A stretch of DNA of 53,718 nt from Allobosea sp. (GTDB lineage Bacteria > Pseudomonadota > Alphaproteobacteria > Rhizobiales > Beijerinckiaceae). Below, in pieces: positions 41,676 through 51,087 of the stretch. The notes under the pieces are model-generated. The model saw nothing but the letters and a program-made list of their open reading frames with translations. It had not been told where the DNA came from and ran no database searches. Numbering within the stretch: position 1 is the stretch's first letter; the number at the start of each line of letters is the position of its first letter. The stretch is taken from contig NZ_JAFKFX010000049.1 of the NCBI RefSeq assembly GCF_017308075.1, positions 1 through 53,718 on the forward strand, in the 5' to 3' direction. The position numbers and the translations under genes were made by a program.

Positions 41676-42185
41676 AGGTCACACAATTGGCGCGGGCCCA
41701 AGGCGCCGGCGACGCGGGTGCGACGTCGACGGGGTGCGCATCGTTGGCGTTTTAAAGACGAAACAAGAGAGTATAAGGAACTCTTCGGTTCTCACCGAAG
41801 GTCAGCACAGCATCACGCCCATTTCCCGTTAGATCGGGGGCGGAAGCCAGAAAATATGTGCTTCTCAGTCGCTCATCGCAGCTCTGAATGCCTGAAATTG
41901 TGCTTTCTGTCAACGTTGACGCGACTTCCAGCGATCTCATGGGTGTTTTCACGGCTGTCCGGATACCATCGAAACACGGGCTATCACCCTGATGGCCCAA
42001 GCGAAAATCCAACTCCGCCGGAGCGTGTGCCGAACCTCGTGGCGGCAGGCCTCGCAGGTGCCGAAAACGCTCCCGCCTCCACTCAAATCGCTTCAGCTTT
42101 CGCAGCGGCGGGTTAAACCTTCCGAGAGCAATTTGCGCTAGTCGACTGCCGATGCCCGAGCCTTTGGCGCGAGCAGGCGGAGAGG
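41676..42185. promoter_or_regulatory. Long non-coding region upstream of the EPS sugar transferase gene
   Basis: About 510 bases separate the divergent SMR pair and the sugar transferase. The stretch 41750-42000 is visibly less GC-rich than its surroundings. A perfect hairpin CTTCGGT-TCTC-ACCGAAG lies at 41783-41800. No convincing gene is seen. It probably holds the regulated promoter of the EPS genes; the base composition is also compatible with imported DNA. Confidence 0.45.
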
Positions 42186-43739
42186 ATGGACGAGATGGGC
42201 GCTTTCGACGTTCGCGACCTGATCAAGGCGGATTCGGCCGGCCCCGCGCAGGACGGTTCGCCCGCTTCCGGCTCGACCCGCGCCTTCCACCCGCTGGCCG
42301 AGCGGATCGCCGCCATGCCGGTCAAACGCACGCTGTCGCCGGTGCTGATCGAGGGGCTCGTCCGGCTCGCCGACCTGCTCGTCGTCGCCGGCACGGGGGG
42401 CCTGATCTTCTGGCTCTATGCCGCCGGCCGCGTCGACAGCGCCCTGCCCTACCAGCTCAGCATCCCGCTGATGGCCATCGGCACTCTCGCCGTCTTCCAG
42501 GCGCTGCATCTCTATCATGTCGGCGCGCTGCGCAATTTCGTCAGCATGGCGGTGCGGGTGATCGCCGGCTGGACCATGCTGTTCCTGCTGGCGCTGGCGG
42601 TGTTCTTCTTCCTCAAGATCGGCGACCAGGTCTCGCGCGTCTGGCTGGCCGGCTTCTATGCCGGCGGCCTGGCGCTGCTGCTGGCCGAGCGGCTGGCGGC
42701 CTCGCTGATCGTGCTGCGCCTGACCCGTCTCGGCCGGCTGGAGCGGCGTACCGCGATCGTCGGCGGCGGCCCGGCCGGCGAGGAACTGATCAAGGCGCTC
42801 GAAGCCCAGCGCGACACCGGCCTGCGAGTCTGCGGCGTCTTCGACGACCGCAATGACGATCGCTCGCCCGATCTCGTCGCCGGCTATCCCAAGCTCGGTA
42901 CCATCGACGACCTCGTCGAATTCGCTCGCCGCACCAAGCTCGACCTCGTGATCTTCACCCTGCCGATTTCGGCGGAGGCGCGGCTTTTGACCATGCTGCG
43001 CAAGCTCTGGGTGCTGCCGATCGACATCCGGCTCTCGGCCCATATGTCGAAGCTGCGCTTCCGGCCTCGCTCCTATTCCTATATCGGCGCCGTCCCGGTG
43101 CTCGACGTCTTCGACCGGCCGATCGCCGACTGGGACATCGTCGTCAAATGGCTGTTCGACAAGGTCGTCGGCATGCTCGCCCTGATCCTGCTCTCGCCGC
43201 TGATGCTGGCGACGGCCATCGCGGTCAAGCTCGACTCCAAGGGCCCGATCCTGTTCCGCCAGAAGCGCTACGGCTTCAACAACGAGCTGATCGAAGTGCT
43301 GAAATTCCGCTCGCTCTATCACGAGATGAGCGATTTCGCCGCCGCCAAGCAGGTCACCAAGGATGATCCGCGCGTCACCCGTGTCGGCCGCTTCATCCGC
43401 AAGACCTCGATCGACGAGCTGCCCCAGCTCTTCAACGTCGTGTTCAAGGGCAATCTCTCGCTGGTCGGCCCGCGCCCGCACGCCATCCACGCCACCGCCT
43501 CGAACCGCGCCTATGAGCAGGTGGTCGACGGCTATTTCGCCCGCCACAAGGTCAAGCCGGGGATCACCGGCTGGGCGCAGATCAATGGCTGGCGCGGCGA
43601 GACCGACACCGAGGACAAGATCCAGCGCCGCGTCGAGCACGACCTGTACTATATCGAGAACTGGTCGGTGCTGCTCGACCTCTACATCCTGATCAAGACG
43701 CCGCTCTCGCTGCTGACCAAGAACGAGAACGCCTATTGA
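42186..43739 (+). CDS. Undecaprenyl-phosphate glucose phosphotransferase (WcaJ/GumD/ExoY type)
   Basis: The enzyme starts repeat-unit synthesis by moving a hexose-1-phosphate to undecaprenyl phosphate. The N-terminal part has four membrane segments (about residues 60-180), then a CoA-binding-like domain (AIVGGGPAGEELIKAL). The C-terminal bacterial sugar transferase domain has LFDKVVGMLALILLSPLML, GPILFRQKRYGFN, KFRSLY, and RKTSIDELPQLFNV...GNLSLVGPRPHA. At 517 residues it is the long form. A second ATG at 42195 has AGAGGA nine bases upstream and may be the true start. Confidence 0.93.
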   Translation: MDEMGAFDVRDLIKADSAGPAQDGSPASGSTRAFHPLAERIAAMPVKRTLSPVLIEGLVRLADLLVVAGTGGLIFWLYAAGRVDSALPYQLSIPLMAIGTLAVFQALHLYHVGALRNFVSMAVRVIAGWTMLFLLALAVFFFLKIGDQVSRVWLAGFYAGGLALLLAERLAASLIVLRLTRLGRLERRTAIVGGGPAGEELIKALEAQRDTGLRVCGVFDDRNDDRSPDLVAGYPKLGTIDDLVEFARRTKLDLVIFTLPISAEARLLTMLRKLWVLPIDIRLSAHMSKLRFRPRSYSYIGAVPVLDVFDRPIADWDIVVKWLFDKVVGMLALILLSPLMLATAIAVKLDSKGPILFRQKRYGFNNELIEVLKFRSLYHEMSDFAAAKQVTKDDPRVTRVGRFIRKTSIDELPQLFNVVFKGNLSLVGPRPHAIHATASNRAYEQVVDGYFARHKVKPGITGWAQINGWRGETDTEDKIQRRVEHDLYYIENWSVLLDLYILIKTPLSLLTKNENAY

Positions 43740-44974
43740 GCGCGCTGGCGGAAAGCGGCGAGGCCGGAGGCCGCGGCCGAGGCGGGCTGCAGATTTCCTA
43801 TGCCGCGATCAAGCGCAGCACGCTCTGGCTACTGACCGCCTCGAGTGGCTTTGCCCTGATCGAGCCCTCGCCCTACGAATTCGTCTTCCTGATCACGCTG
43901 TTCGTCTTCGCGCTGACGGGCATCCGCTTCTCGCAGAAGCTGCTGCCGCTGGCGTTGCTGCTGCTGCTCTACAATCTCGGCGGCGTCTTCTCGCTGTTGC
44001 CCTGGATGGACGAGGCTCCCTCCGTCCGCTTCACCGCCGTTTCGGTCTATCTGATGCTGACGGCGATCTTCTTCGCCGCGATCATGGCCGATGACCCGCT
44101 CGGGCGTCTCGACACGCTGCGCAAGGGCTATCTCTTCTCGGCCTGGTGCGCGGGCTTTGCCGGTCTGCTCGGCTATTTCGACATCGCCGGACTCGGCAGC
44201 GTGCTCGCGCTCTACGGCCGCGCCTCGGGCACCTTCAAGGACCCGAACGTGCTCGGTCCCTTCCTGGTGCTGCCGATAGTCTACACGCTGCATGCCGTGC
44301 TCACCGGGCGGATCGGCCTGATCAAGGGCTTCCTGCTGATGAGCGTGCCGCTGCTCGCGCTTTTCCTCAGCTTTTCGCGCGGCGCCTGGGCCAACCTCGT
44401 CGCCGCGACGATGATGATGACGGCGCTGACTTTCCTGACCTCGCCGAGCAGCACGCAACGCACGCGCATCGTCTTCCTGACCCTGGTCTCGCTGGTGCTC
44501 GTCATCGTCGCGATGCTGATCGCGTTGTCCTTCGAGAACATCCGCAGCGTCTTCGAGATCCGCGCCAGCCTCGACCAGGACTACGACCAGGGCGTCACCG
44601 GCCGCTTCGGCAACCAGCTGCGCTCGATCCCGCTATTGCTCGACCTGCCCAACGGCTTCGGCCCGCTGCGCTTCCGCTGGTATTTCCCGGAAGACCCGCA
44701 CAATGTCTACATCAACGCCTTCGCCTCCTATGGCTGGCTCGGCGGCGTGTCGTTCCTGGCGCTGATGGCCGCGACCTGCCTCGCCGGCTGGCGTGTCGCC
44801 CTGCGCCGCTCGCCTTGGCAGGGCCATGCGATCGTGCTCTGGTCGGTGCTGTTCGTCACGATCCTGCAGGGCCTGCAGATCGACACCGATCACTGGCGCC
44901 ATTTCTACCTGATGCTCGGCCTGGTCTGGGGCCTGGCGGTGCTCAGCCCGGCGACGCCGCCACGCGGGGACTAG
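43736..44974 (+). CDS. O-antigen ligase/polymerase-like membrane protein (EPS polymerase)
   Basis: The 412-residue protein has ten to twelve predicted spans and the Wzy_C/O-antigen ligase pattern: FLSFSRGAWANLVA, a periplasmic loop with GRFGNQLRSIPLLLDLPNGFGPLRF, then PEDPHNVYINAFASYGWLGG with the family histidine. It most likely polymerises EPS repeat units. The start is TTG at 43736 overlapping the upstream stop (TTGA). Its TAG stop and terminator are provided by the repeat at 44971-45072. Confidence 0.87.
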   Translation: MSALAESGEAGGRGRGGLQISYAAIKRSTLWLLTASSGFALIEPSPYEFVFLITLFVFALTGIRFSQKLLPLALLLLLYNLGGVFSLLPWMDEAPSVRFTAVSVYLMLTAIFFAAIMADDPLGRLDTLRKGYLFSAWCAGFAGLLGYFDIAGLGSVLALYGRASGTFKDPNVLGPFLVLPIVYTLHAVLTGRIGLIKGFLLMSVPLLALFLSFSRGAWANLVAATMMMTALTFLTSPSSTQRTRIVFLTLVSLVLVIVAMLIALSFENIRSVFEIRASLDQDYDQGVTGRFGNQLRSIPLLLDLPNGFGPLRFRWYFPEDPHNVYINAFASYGWLGGVSFLALMAATCLAGWRVALRRSPWQGHAIVLWSVLFVTILQGLQIDTDHWRHFYLMLGLVWGLAVLSPATPPRGD

Positions 44975-45072
44975 ATCGCCGCGCGTCCGATCGGACGCGA
45001 GATGGCGATCCAACCTTTTGTTCAAACGTCGGACCCGCGCGAAGAACGGGTTCCGCTTTCCGGCCCGATGCT
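44971..45072 (-). repeat. 102-nt two-hairpin interspersed repeat, copy 2 (forms the stop and terminator of the EPS polymerase gene)
   Basis: Read on the minus strand this matches copy 1 (23730-23831) along its whole length: it starts AGCATCGG, has GGAAAGCGGA, ACAAAA, TGGATCGCC and ends CGGACGCGCGGCGATCTAG. On the plus strand CTAG supplies the TAG stop (44972-44974). GATCGCC (44974-44980) pairs with GGCGATC (45004-45010) around the palindrome CGCGTCCGATCGGACGCG (44982-44999), followed by CAACCTTTTG, an intrinsic terminator for the plus-strand gene. The first arm is degraded relative to copy 1. Confidence 0.85.
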
Positions 45073-45078
45073 CCGGCC

Positions 45079-45891
45079 TCAGCGCTCCTTGCGGACGACC
45101 ACATAGGCATAGGTCGTCACGAACTCCCAGCCGGTCCTGGCCGCGAGCCGGTTGAAGAGGTCGTCGACCTGGCGCAGCCCCGGCATCCGCTCGAAATAGC
45201 CATGGCCCCAGAAGGGCTGGACATGGATATCGCTGAAGCCGGCGCGGTTCAGCATCGGCGCCAATCTGGAACGGCTGCCGCGGCACCAATCGTAGAAGGC
45301 CGGGAATTTCGGGTCGCCGCCACCGTCGCGCCTGGCCGGGAAAAGCGCGTGCACGATGGCGCGCGAGGCTTTCTCGGGCAGGACATGGTTGAGCGCGAAA
45401 ACCGGCGCCCAGAGCGTCGGCACGAAGGCGAGGCCAATGCCGCCGGGCGCCAGCAGGGCGTGGATGTTGCGCCAGGCGCGCTCGACGTCGTCGACATGCT
45501 CGAAGACCATGCGCGAGACCATCATGTCATAGCTGCCGCGTGCGATGTCCGGCTCCGAAAGATCGCCGGCGATGTCGAAGCGGGCGGTTCGCAGGCCTTT
45601 CGGCGCCAGGGCGAGCTCGCCGGCATCAATGTCGTTGACCACCAAATCGAGGCCATAGCGCTGGGCTTCCTGCCGCGAGAACAGCGGATCACGCCCCCCA
45701 CCGATCTCGCAGAGTCGCGCCAGGCCGAACTGGTGCGCCAGCGCCAGGATCGTCGCTTCATAGTGGTCCCAGGCCCAGCGCGAATGCCAGTCGGGAGCAA
45801 GCCCTGTGAAGAAGCTTTCGAGCGAGCCCCGGCCGGCCCCGGCCGCGGCACGCGCCGGATGCAGTCCGCGATCAGCCAGTGCCATCGACAT
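45079..45891 (-). CDS. Class I SAM-dependent methyltransferase
   Basis: The 270-residue protein has a methyltransf_11-like core: ARLCEIGGGRDPLFSR (motif I, glycine-rich), LDLVVNDIDAGEL, then DMMVSRMVFEHVDD and LLAPGGIGLAFVPTLWAP. The C-terminal part reads like lipid- or sugar-modifying members of cell-surface loci. Its place after the EPS genes suggests polysaccharide or lipid methylation, but nothing decides the substrate. Confidence 0.85.
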   Translation of the reverse strand: MSMALADRGLHPARAAAGAGRGSLESFFTGLAPDWHSRWAWDHYEATILALAHQFGLARLCEIGGGRDPLFSRQEAQRYGLDLVVNDIDAGELALAPKGLRTARFDIAGDLSEPDIARGSYDMMVSRMVFEHVDDVERAWRNIHALLAPGGIGLAFVPTLWAPVFALNHVLPEKASRAIVHALFPARRDGGGDPKFPAFYDWCRGSRSRLAPMLNRAGFSDIHVQPFWGHGYFERMPGLRQVDDLFNRLAARTGWEFVTTYAYVVVRKER

Positions 45892-46043
45892 GACGATGCC
45901 CTCGCATCTTCGGTTTCAAGGCCCGAACATGCGAGGACATCGGCGCGGGCGCAACCGGATGCTTAAGAAAAGGTAAAGATCCATGGTTAAGGAGCGGCGG
46001 CTCCCTGTGGAGACGCCGTGCCGTCCAGCCCTCTCCGCGCGCC

Positions 46044-47204
46044 TCAGGCTGCGAGCTTGACCTGATTGCGACCGGAGGCCTTCGCCGCGTACAGGGCCTC
46101 GTCCGCGCGGCGCAACAGCGCATTGAAATCCGCATCCTGCGTCCGGCAGACCGCCACGCCGACGGAGACGGTGACGGGCACGCTGAGCGCCCCGACGGCG
46201 AAGGGATCGAGCCGCACGGCAGCGCGAAGACGTTCGGCGGCGGCTTCGGCTTCGACCGAGCCAGCGCCCTCCAGCAGGACCACGAACTCCTCGCCCCCGG
46301 TCCTGGCGACCAGATCGCCATCGCGCAGCGCCGCCTTGAGCCGCCGGCCGACATGCCGGAGCGCGATGTCGCCGACCTCGTGTCCGTGCTGATCATTGAC
46401 CGCCTTGAAGCGATCGATGTCGATCACCGCGATCGCGAATTCCTCCCGGCGGGCACGCGCTGTCTTGAAACGCTGCGCGCCGGCCTCCGAAAGTGTGCGC
46501 CGATTCGGAAGCCCGGTCAGATAGTCGGTCGACGCAGCGCGCTCCCATTGCCGGCGGATACGGTCCGAGCACATCAGCAGGAAGGCGGTGGTGCCGATCA
46601 CCGGCAAGGTCGCCGCCAACATCGGCGTGGCGAGGTTCATCCAGCTCGCATTGTCGGCGATGCTGAAATCAGGACCGATTCTCAGCGTGACATAGTGGAC
46701 CAGCCGCAGAGTCGTGAACAAAAAGACGCCCACGAAAATCCCGAGAAGCATGCGCCGGCTCAAGGCGTCGTCTCGACCGGCGCCCTGCCAGAGAATCAGG
46801 GCGCTCTTTCCCATCAGAGCCAGCCAGGCTGCGGAAATGATCACGATCCGGCTCTCGGTATCCGGCTGAAAGGCGGAAAACCAGAAGACCCCAAGCGTCC
46901 CCAGAGCCGCCGGAAGCCACAGCAGGGCGCGCGGCGCGCGCTCGTAGAAGGCGCAAAGCGCCCGATAATAGGCGGTCAGCCCGAGCAGGATCAGGGCGTT
47001 CGAGAGCGTCACGGTCAAGGTCAGCGGCAGGAGCGGCTGGACGGCGAACAGCGAGCAGCCGCAAGCGACGAGCAAGGTACCCGACTGCCAATTCCGCGCA
47101 GCCGGCCGCAGGGTAACCGGCAGATCGCCATGCATGAACCCCAGCACCGTGCCATTGGCCAGCATCATCAGGGAGGCCGCGATAAAAGCAGTACTGGAGT
47201 CCAT
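46044..47204 (-). CDS. Membrane diguanylate cyclase (GGDEF domain)
   Basis: The protein makes c-di-GMP. The N-terminal ~210 residues hold about six membrane spans. The GGDEF domain starts STDYLTGLPNRRTL, has DIDRFKAVNDQHGHEVGD, and the active-site variant GGEEF in RTGGEEFVVLLEG, which is catalytically competent. Residues five positions before GGEEF (RDGDLVART) show an RxGD, not a clear RxxD, so product inhibition is uncertain. I chose the ATG at 47204, preceded by AGGAGCG; a longer frame runs through tRNA-Pro and is rejected. Proximity to EPS genes suggests control of matrix production. Confidence 0.92.
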   Translation of the reverse strand: MDSSTAFIAASLMMLANGTVLGFMHGDLPVTLRPAARNWQSGTLLVACGCSLFAVQPLLPLTLTVTLSNALILLGLTAYYRALCAFYERAPRALLWLPAALGTLGVFWFSAFQPDTESRIVIISAAWLALMGKSALILWQGAGRDDALSRRMLLGIFVGVFLFTTLRLVHYVTLRIGPDFSIADNASWMNLATPMLAATLPVIGTTAFLLMCSDRIRRQWERAASTDYLTGLPNRRTLSEAGAQRFKTARARREEFAIAVIDIDRFKAVNDQHGHEVGDIALRHVGRRLKAALRDGDLVARTGGEEFVVLLEGAGSVEAEAAAERLRAAVRLDPFAVGALSVPVTVSVGVAVCRTQDADFNALLRRADEALYAAKASGRNQVKLAA

Positions 47205-47494
47205 GTCGAATATCGCTCCTGGACCGCGCTGTCCCGGGCCTCGTACGGCAGCGTCTTCCAACATCCCCTGTACCAAGCCATTCTTTCCGAGACCTTGCCG
47301 GCTCGCCTCGACATCTCGTCCTTCCCCTTGAGCAGATCGGCGGCAGAGAAGGCGACACGTCCGCATCCGCCGTCGCTTGCGGGAGAAACCCACCATGCCG
47401 CACCGGCGCGGCGCTTCGCCCCAGCGAAGATTTGCCTGCCATGCCCATCTGGTGCGTTGCATCGCGGCGGCAGCGCCTCTATAAGCCGACGCGT

Positions 47495-47572
47495 CGGAGC
47501 GTAGCGCAGCCCGGTTAGCGCACTTGTCTGGGGGACAAGGGGTCGGAGGTTCGAATCCTCTCGCTCCGACCA
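47495..47572 (+). tRNA. tRNA-Pro (anticodon GGG)
   Basis: The acceptor stem CGGAGCG/CGCTCCG, discriminator A and encoded CCA are present. The anticodon stem CTTGT/ACAAG encloses the loop CTGGGGG, giving anticodon GGG (proline, CCC/CCU codons). The T arm has GGTTCGAATCC. Length 78 nt. Phage head genes begin 137 bases downstream, so its 3' end is a likely attachment site. Confidence 0.95.
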
Positions 47573-47708
47573 TAAAACCAAAGAAAATCAACGACTTACT
47601 AGGGCCTCAAAACAAGGGGCCACGGTTCGTTTCTTCGTTTGGGTTCACCGCGGGTCACAGAATCACAAACTGCGAACCCTCAAAATTTCTACGGCCTCGG
47701 TGTGAACC

Positions 47709-48938
47709 ATGTGGCCGTTCTCCCGAAAAATCGCTGACGATACAGAATCGAAGAGCCTCGCTGCGCTGCAGGAGTTCCTCGCCGCGGCCGGCGCCACGTC
47801 CTCGAAGATCGCTGTCACTCCGACGAAGGCGCTGGAATGCGTGCCGGTCCGCGCGGCAGTGCAGCTCCGATGCGAGACGCTATCGAGCCTGCCGCTGCGG
47901 CTGTATCGCCGGCTTGAGGATGGCGGGAAGGAAAAGGCCACTGATCACCCGCTCTATGGCCTCCTGCATGGCAGGGCGAACGGCTGGACCTCTTCCTCGG
48001 ATTTTGTCTCGTCGCTGGAGCGAGACTCGCTTCTGACGGGTCACGGCTATGCGCTGGCGAACCGCGTTGGCGAGGGTCGACCTGCCGAGTTGATCCGGCT
48101 GGCGCCCGATAGGGTCAAGGTCGAGCTCGGCGACGGTGACGAGCCGACTTATGTCGTCAGCCTGAAGGGCGGCGGACAGCGCCCGTATCACTGGCGCGAC
48201 GTGTTGCACGTCAGCAGCTTCGACGGGCTGTCAGCGGTGCGCCAGGCGCGCGAGGCGATCGGGATCTATTCGGCGCTCGAAGCCCACACCGGCCGGATCA
48301 TGTCGAACGGCGGCAGGCCGAGCGGCATCCTGACCTCGCCGAAAAAGATCAGCGAACCGGTCCTGGCCCGGCTGAAGGAGAGTTGGAGCAAAGGACACGC
48401 CGGCGAGGCCAGCGGCAATACAGCGATCCTCGAAGATGGGATGGGCTTCTCGCCTCTCACCTTCAGCTCGGTCGATCTGCAGTTTGCCGAGCTTCGCGCC
48501 TACCAACTTGTCGAAATCGCCAGGGCGTTCGCGGTTCCTCCGGTCCTCATCGCCGATTTTTCGCGAGCGACGTGGGGCAATTTTGACGCGGCGGCGCAGG
48601 CCTATCTCTCGTTCTGCCTCTTGCCCCGCATTCGTTCGTGGTCCGGCGCCATTGCCCGGCTGCTGAGCCCTGACGAGCAGAAAGAGCTTGGCGCGGAGTT
48701 CGATACCAACGGCCTCGTTCAGGCCGATATCGCCAAGCGGTTCCAGGCCTACGCCAGCGCCATCAGCAGCCGGATTTTGAATCCGAACGAGGTCCGCGAG
48801 CTTGAGAACCGCGGCCCGTATGACGGCGGCAACGAGTACCTGAACCCCAACACCACCAGCGGCACGGCCGCCGCTCCCCAAAACCGGGGAGCGGCCGGAA
48901 GTCTTACCCCTCGGAATAGTTCGGAGGCTGCAGCGTGA
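47709..48938 (+). CDS. HK97-family phage portal protein
   Basis: The portal forms the dodecameric ring through which DNA enters the head. The 409-residue protein has family sequence: VPVRAAVQLRCETLSSLPLRLYRR near the start, DLYGLL-like HPLYGLLHGRAN, GHGYALANRVGEGRPAELIRLAPDRV, and RAFAVPPVLIAD... in the clip/stem part. Normally the large terminase gene lies just upstream; here only 137 bases separate it from tRNA-Pro. Its stop overlaps the protease start (GTGA). Confidence 0.95.
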   Translation: MWPFSRKIADDTESKSLAALQEFLAAAGATSSKIAVTPTKALECVPVRAAVQLRCETLSSLPLRLYRRLEDGGKEKATDHPLYGLLHGRANGWTSSSDFVSSLERDSLLTGHGYALANRVGEGRPAELIRLAPDRVKVELGDGDEPTYVVSLKGGGQRPYHWRDVLHVSSFDGLSAVRQAREAIGIYSALEAHTGRIMSNGGRPSGILTSPKKISEPVLARLKESWSKGHAGEASGNTAILEDGMGFSPLTFSSVDLQFAELRAYQLVEIARAFAVPPVLIADFSRATWGNFDAAAQAYLSFCLLPRIRSWSGAIARLLSPDEQKELGAEFDTNGLVQADIAKRFQAYASAISSRILNPNEVRELENRGPYDGGNEYLNPNTTSGTAAAPQNRGAAGSLTPRNSSEAAA

Positions 48939-49438
48939 TCGAGCGCAAGTATGTCAGCGCGAAGATCGCGAGCGACGACGCCGGGGCTGTCTCAGGTATT
49001 GCGTGGCAGTTCGGCGTCGCCGATCGCGTGGGCGACATCATCGAGCCGGACGCCTTCAAGGGCTTCGACTTGCCGCTGCCGATGCTGTTCGCCCACGACA
49101 TGAGCGATCCGGTCGGAACCTGGGACAGCGCCACGGTGAAGGCCGATGGCTTCCACGTCGCCGGCAAGATGCTGCTGGAAGACGTGCCCGGCGCCCGCCG
49201 TGCCCGCGCTCTGGTCCGGGCCGGCGCGGTCAAGGGCCTCTCGATCGGCTTCGCTGGAGCCAAGGGCAAGGCCCGCCCTGGCGGTGGCCGCGTCATCAAA
49301 TCACTGGAGCTGATGGAAATCTCGCTCGTGACCGTGGGCATGCACCCCGGGGCGCGCATCACCTCCTCGAAATCCGTCGCTGACGCGCTCCGGCTCGCAG
49401 AGGCGATTCACCGCGCCACCGAGCGCCTGCGAGCCTGA
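48935..49438 (+). CDS. HK97-family prohead maturation protease
   Basis: The 167-residue serine protease cleaves scaffold/delta domains during head maturation. It has the family order of a histidine in PMLFAHDMSDPVG, the serine in VKGLSIGFAG, and a following acidic residue in LELMEISLVTVGM. GTG start overlaps the portal stop, with GGAGGC upstream. Confidence 0.95.
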   Translation: MIERKYVSAKIASDDAGAVSGIAWQFGVADRVGDIIEPDAFKGFDLPLPMLFAHDMSDPVGTWDSATVKADGFHVAGKMLLEDVPGARRARALVRAGAVKGLSIGFAGAKGKARPGGGRVIKSLELMEISLVTVGMHPGARITSSKSVADALRLAEAIHRATERLRA

Positions 49439-49452
49439 AAGGGGACCGCACC

Positions 49453-50664
49453 ATGCAGCATGTTTCCGCCCGCGCCCTGACCATGGGAGCCATCGAGGTG
49501 AAGGGGGACGACGACGATCCGATCGCCGCGGCCATCCAGAAGCTCGATACCCTGAGCACCACGGTCGACAACCGCCTCAAGGCCATCGAGGGCAAGTCCG
49601 CCGATCAGGATAAGATCGGCACGCGGCTCGACGCCCTCGAAGCCAAGGCCAATCGCCCGGCCGGCGGCGAGACGAAGGAAGAGGCGGCCGAGGTCGAGCG
49701 CAAGGCGCTGGCGATCTATGCCCGCTCCGGCTCGGATGTGGAAATGAAGGCGGCGGCCTCGGACAATGACCCGTCCGGCGGCTATCTGGTCCTGCCGCAG
49801 GTCGATACCTCGATCCGCGCGCTGATGACGGACCTGTCGCCCCTGCGCGGCCTGGCCGAGGTCGTCACGATCAGCTCGAGCTCCTATGAGCGCTTCTACA
49901 GCATGGGCCGCCGCGGCGCGCAGTGGGTGGCCGAGCGCGACGCCCGCCCGCAGGACACCGCCCGGCCGGAGCTGATCAAGCACAGCTATACCGTCTCGGA
50001 GCTGTACGCCGCGCCGGCCGCGACCCGCCACGTGCTGGACGACGCCAGTGTCGATATCGCCTCCTGGCTGATCAACAACGCCACCCACGACTTCGCGGAG
50101 ACTGAGGGCGAAGCCTTCCTCGAAGGCGCCGGGCTGGACGGCACGCCGAAGGGCCTGCTGGCCTATCCCACGGCCAACACGAAGGACTTTACCCGCCCGT
50201 GGGGCACCTTCCAGTATGTGCCTGCCGGCCATGCCAGCGCCCCGACCGACGACAACCTGGCGAAGGCGCTGGTCGCGCTGATGATGACGCTGCGGGCGCC
50301 GTATCGCGGCAATGCCCGCTGGCTGATGAACCGCACCACGGCCATCCGCGTCCGCCAGCTTCAGGACACCGCCAAGCGCTTCCTTTGGGCTCCGACCGGC
50401 AACCTCGTCGAGGGCGAACAGGGCACGTTGCTCGGCTTCCCGGTCGCCTATGACGACAATCTCCCGGACATCGGAGCCGACGCCACGCCGATCGCCTTCG
50501 GTGATTTCCGGCAGGGCTACGTCATCGTCGACCGCCAGGGCATCCGCATCCACCGCGACGAGATCTCGGTGAAGGGCCGCGTGATCTTCGATGTCTACAA
50601 ACGCGTGGGCGGCGGCGCCGGCGACTTCAACGCCCTGAAATTCCTCAAGATCGCGGCCGCGTAA
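49453..50664 (+). CDS. HK97-fold major capsid protein
   Basis: The 403-residue protein has an N-terminal delta/scaffold region of about 100 residues with coiled-coil character (IQKLDTLSTTVDNRLKAIEG), removed by the adjacent protease. The capsid domain follows: GGYLVLPQVDTSIRALMTDLSPLRGLAEVV, GTPKGLLAYPTA and the C-terminal FGDFRQGYVIVDRQGIRIHRDE typical of the family. GGGGACC precedes the ATG. Confidence 0.95.
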   Translation: MQHVSARALTMGAIEVKGDDDDPIAAAIQKLDTLSTTVDNRLKAIEGKSADQDKIGTRLDALEAKANRPAGGETKEEAAEVERKALAIYARSGSDVEMKAAASDNDPSGGYLVLPQVDTSIRALMTDLSPLRGLAEVVTISSSSYERFYSMGRRGAQWVAERDARPQDTARPELIKHSYTVSELYAAPAATRHVLDDASVDIASWLINNATHDFAETEGEAFLEGAGLDGTPKGLLAYPTANTKDFTRPWGTFQYVPAGHASAPTDDNLAKALVALMMTLRAPYRGNARWLMNRTTAIRVRQLQDTAKRFLWAPTGNLVEGEQGTLLGFPVAYDDNLPDIGADATPIAFGDFRQGYVIVDRQGIRIHRDEISVKGRVIFDVYKRVGGGAGDFNALKFLKIAAA

Positions 50665-50677
50665 GGAGGACAGTTCG

Positions 50678-51070
50678 ATGCGTGACACCTATCACAGCAA
50701 CAAGGCGGTGACGGCGCTGGCCCCCGCGGTCCAGTCCGACTCCGTCGACGGCGCCGCGATCGATATTCAGGGCTTCGACAGCGCCCTGATCGTCGTCAAC
50801 ACCGGCGCCATCGTTAGCGCCGGAGCCTTCGGCGCCAAGCTGCAGGAGTCGGACACGACCACCGGCGGCGACTTCACCGACGTGGCGGCGGCCGATCAGC
50901 TCGGCGCCTTCCCCACGGCGCTGGCGGCGAGCACCACCTATCGCGTCGGCTACATCGGCTCGAAGCGGAAACGCTACATCCGCGTCGTGCTGACCAAGGC
51001 CTCCGGTACCTCGATCGCGGCCGGCGCGGTGGCGATCCTGAGCAACGGCGAGCGCGAGCCGATCGCCTGA
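50678..51070 (+). CDS. Unknown phage protein following the capsid gene
   Basis: The 130-residue protein is rich in Ala, Gly, Thr and Ser and predicted mainly beta. The stretch KLQESDTTTGGDFTDVAAADQL and the end VAILSNGEREPIA resemble small proteins often found after capsid genes in alphaproteobacterial prophages. A decoration or head-stabilising role is possible. AAGGAGG is a strong ribosome-binding site. A hairpin follows at 51088-51111. Confidence 0.75.
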   Translation: MRDTYHSNKAVTALAPAVQSDSVDGAAIDIQGFDSALIVVNTGAIVSAGAFGAKLQESDTTTGGDFTDVAAADQLGAFPTALAASTTYRVGYIGSKRKRYIRVVLTKASGTSIAAGAVAILSNGEREPIA

Positions 51071-51087
51071 TCCAAGTCTCTGAAATC

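Noticed and set aside
44146-45966. 606-residue plus-strand frame after the EPS polymerase
   Set aside because: It overlaps the polymerase in another frame and runs antisense to the methyltransferase.
45963-45977. Second CtrA site upstream of the methyltransferase
   Set aside because: TTAA-N7-TAAA misses the consensus at one half-site and is too weak to claim.
47205-47591. N-terminal extension of the diguanylate cyclase
   Set aside because: It runs through the complement of tRNA-Pro and has no similarity.
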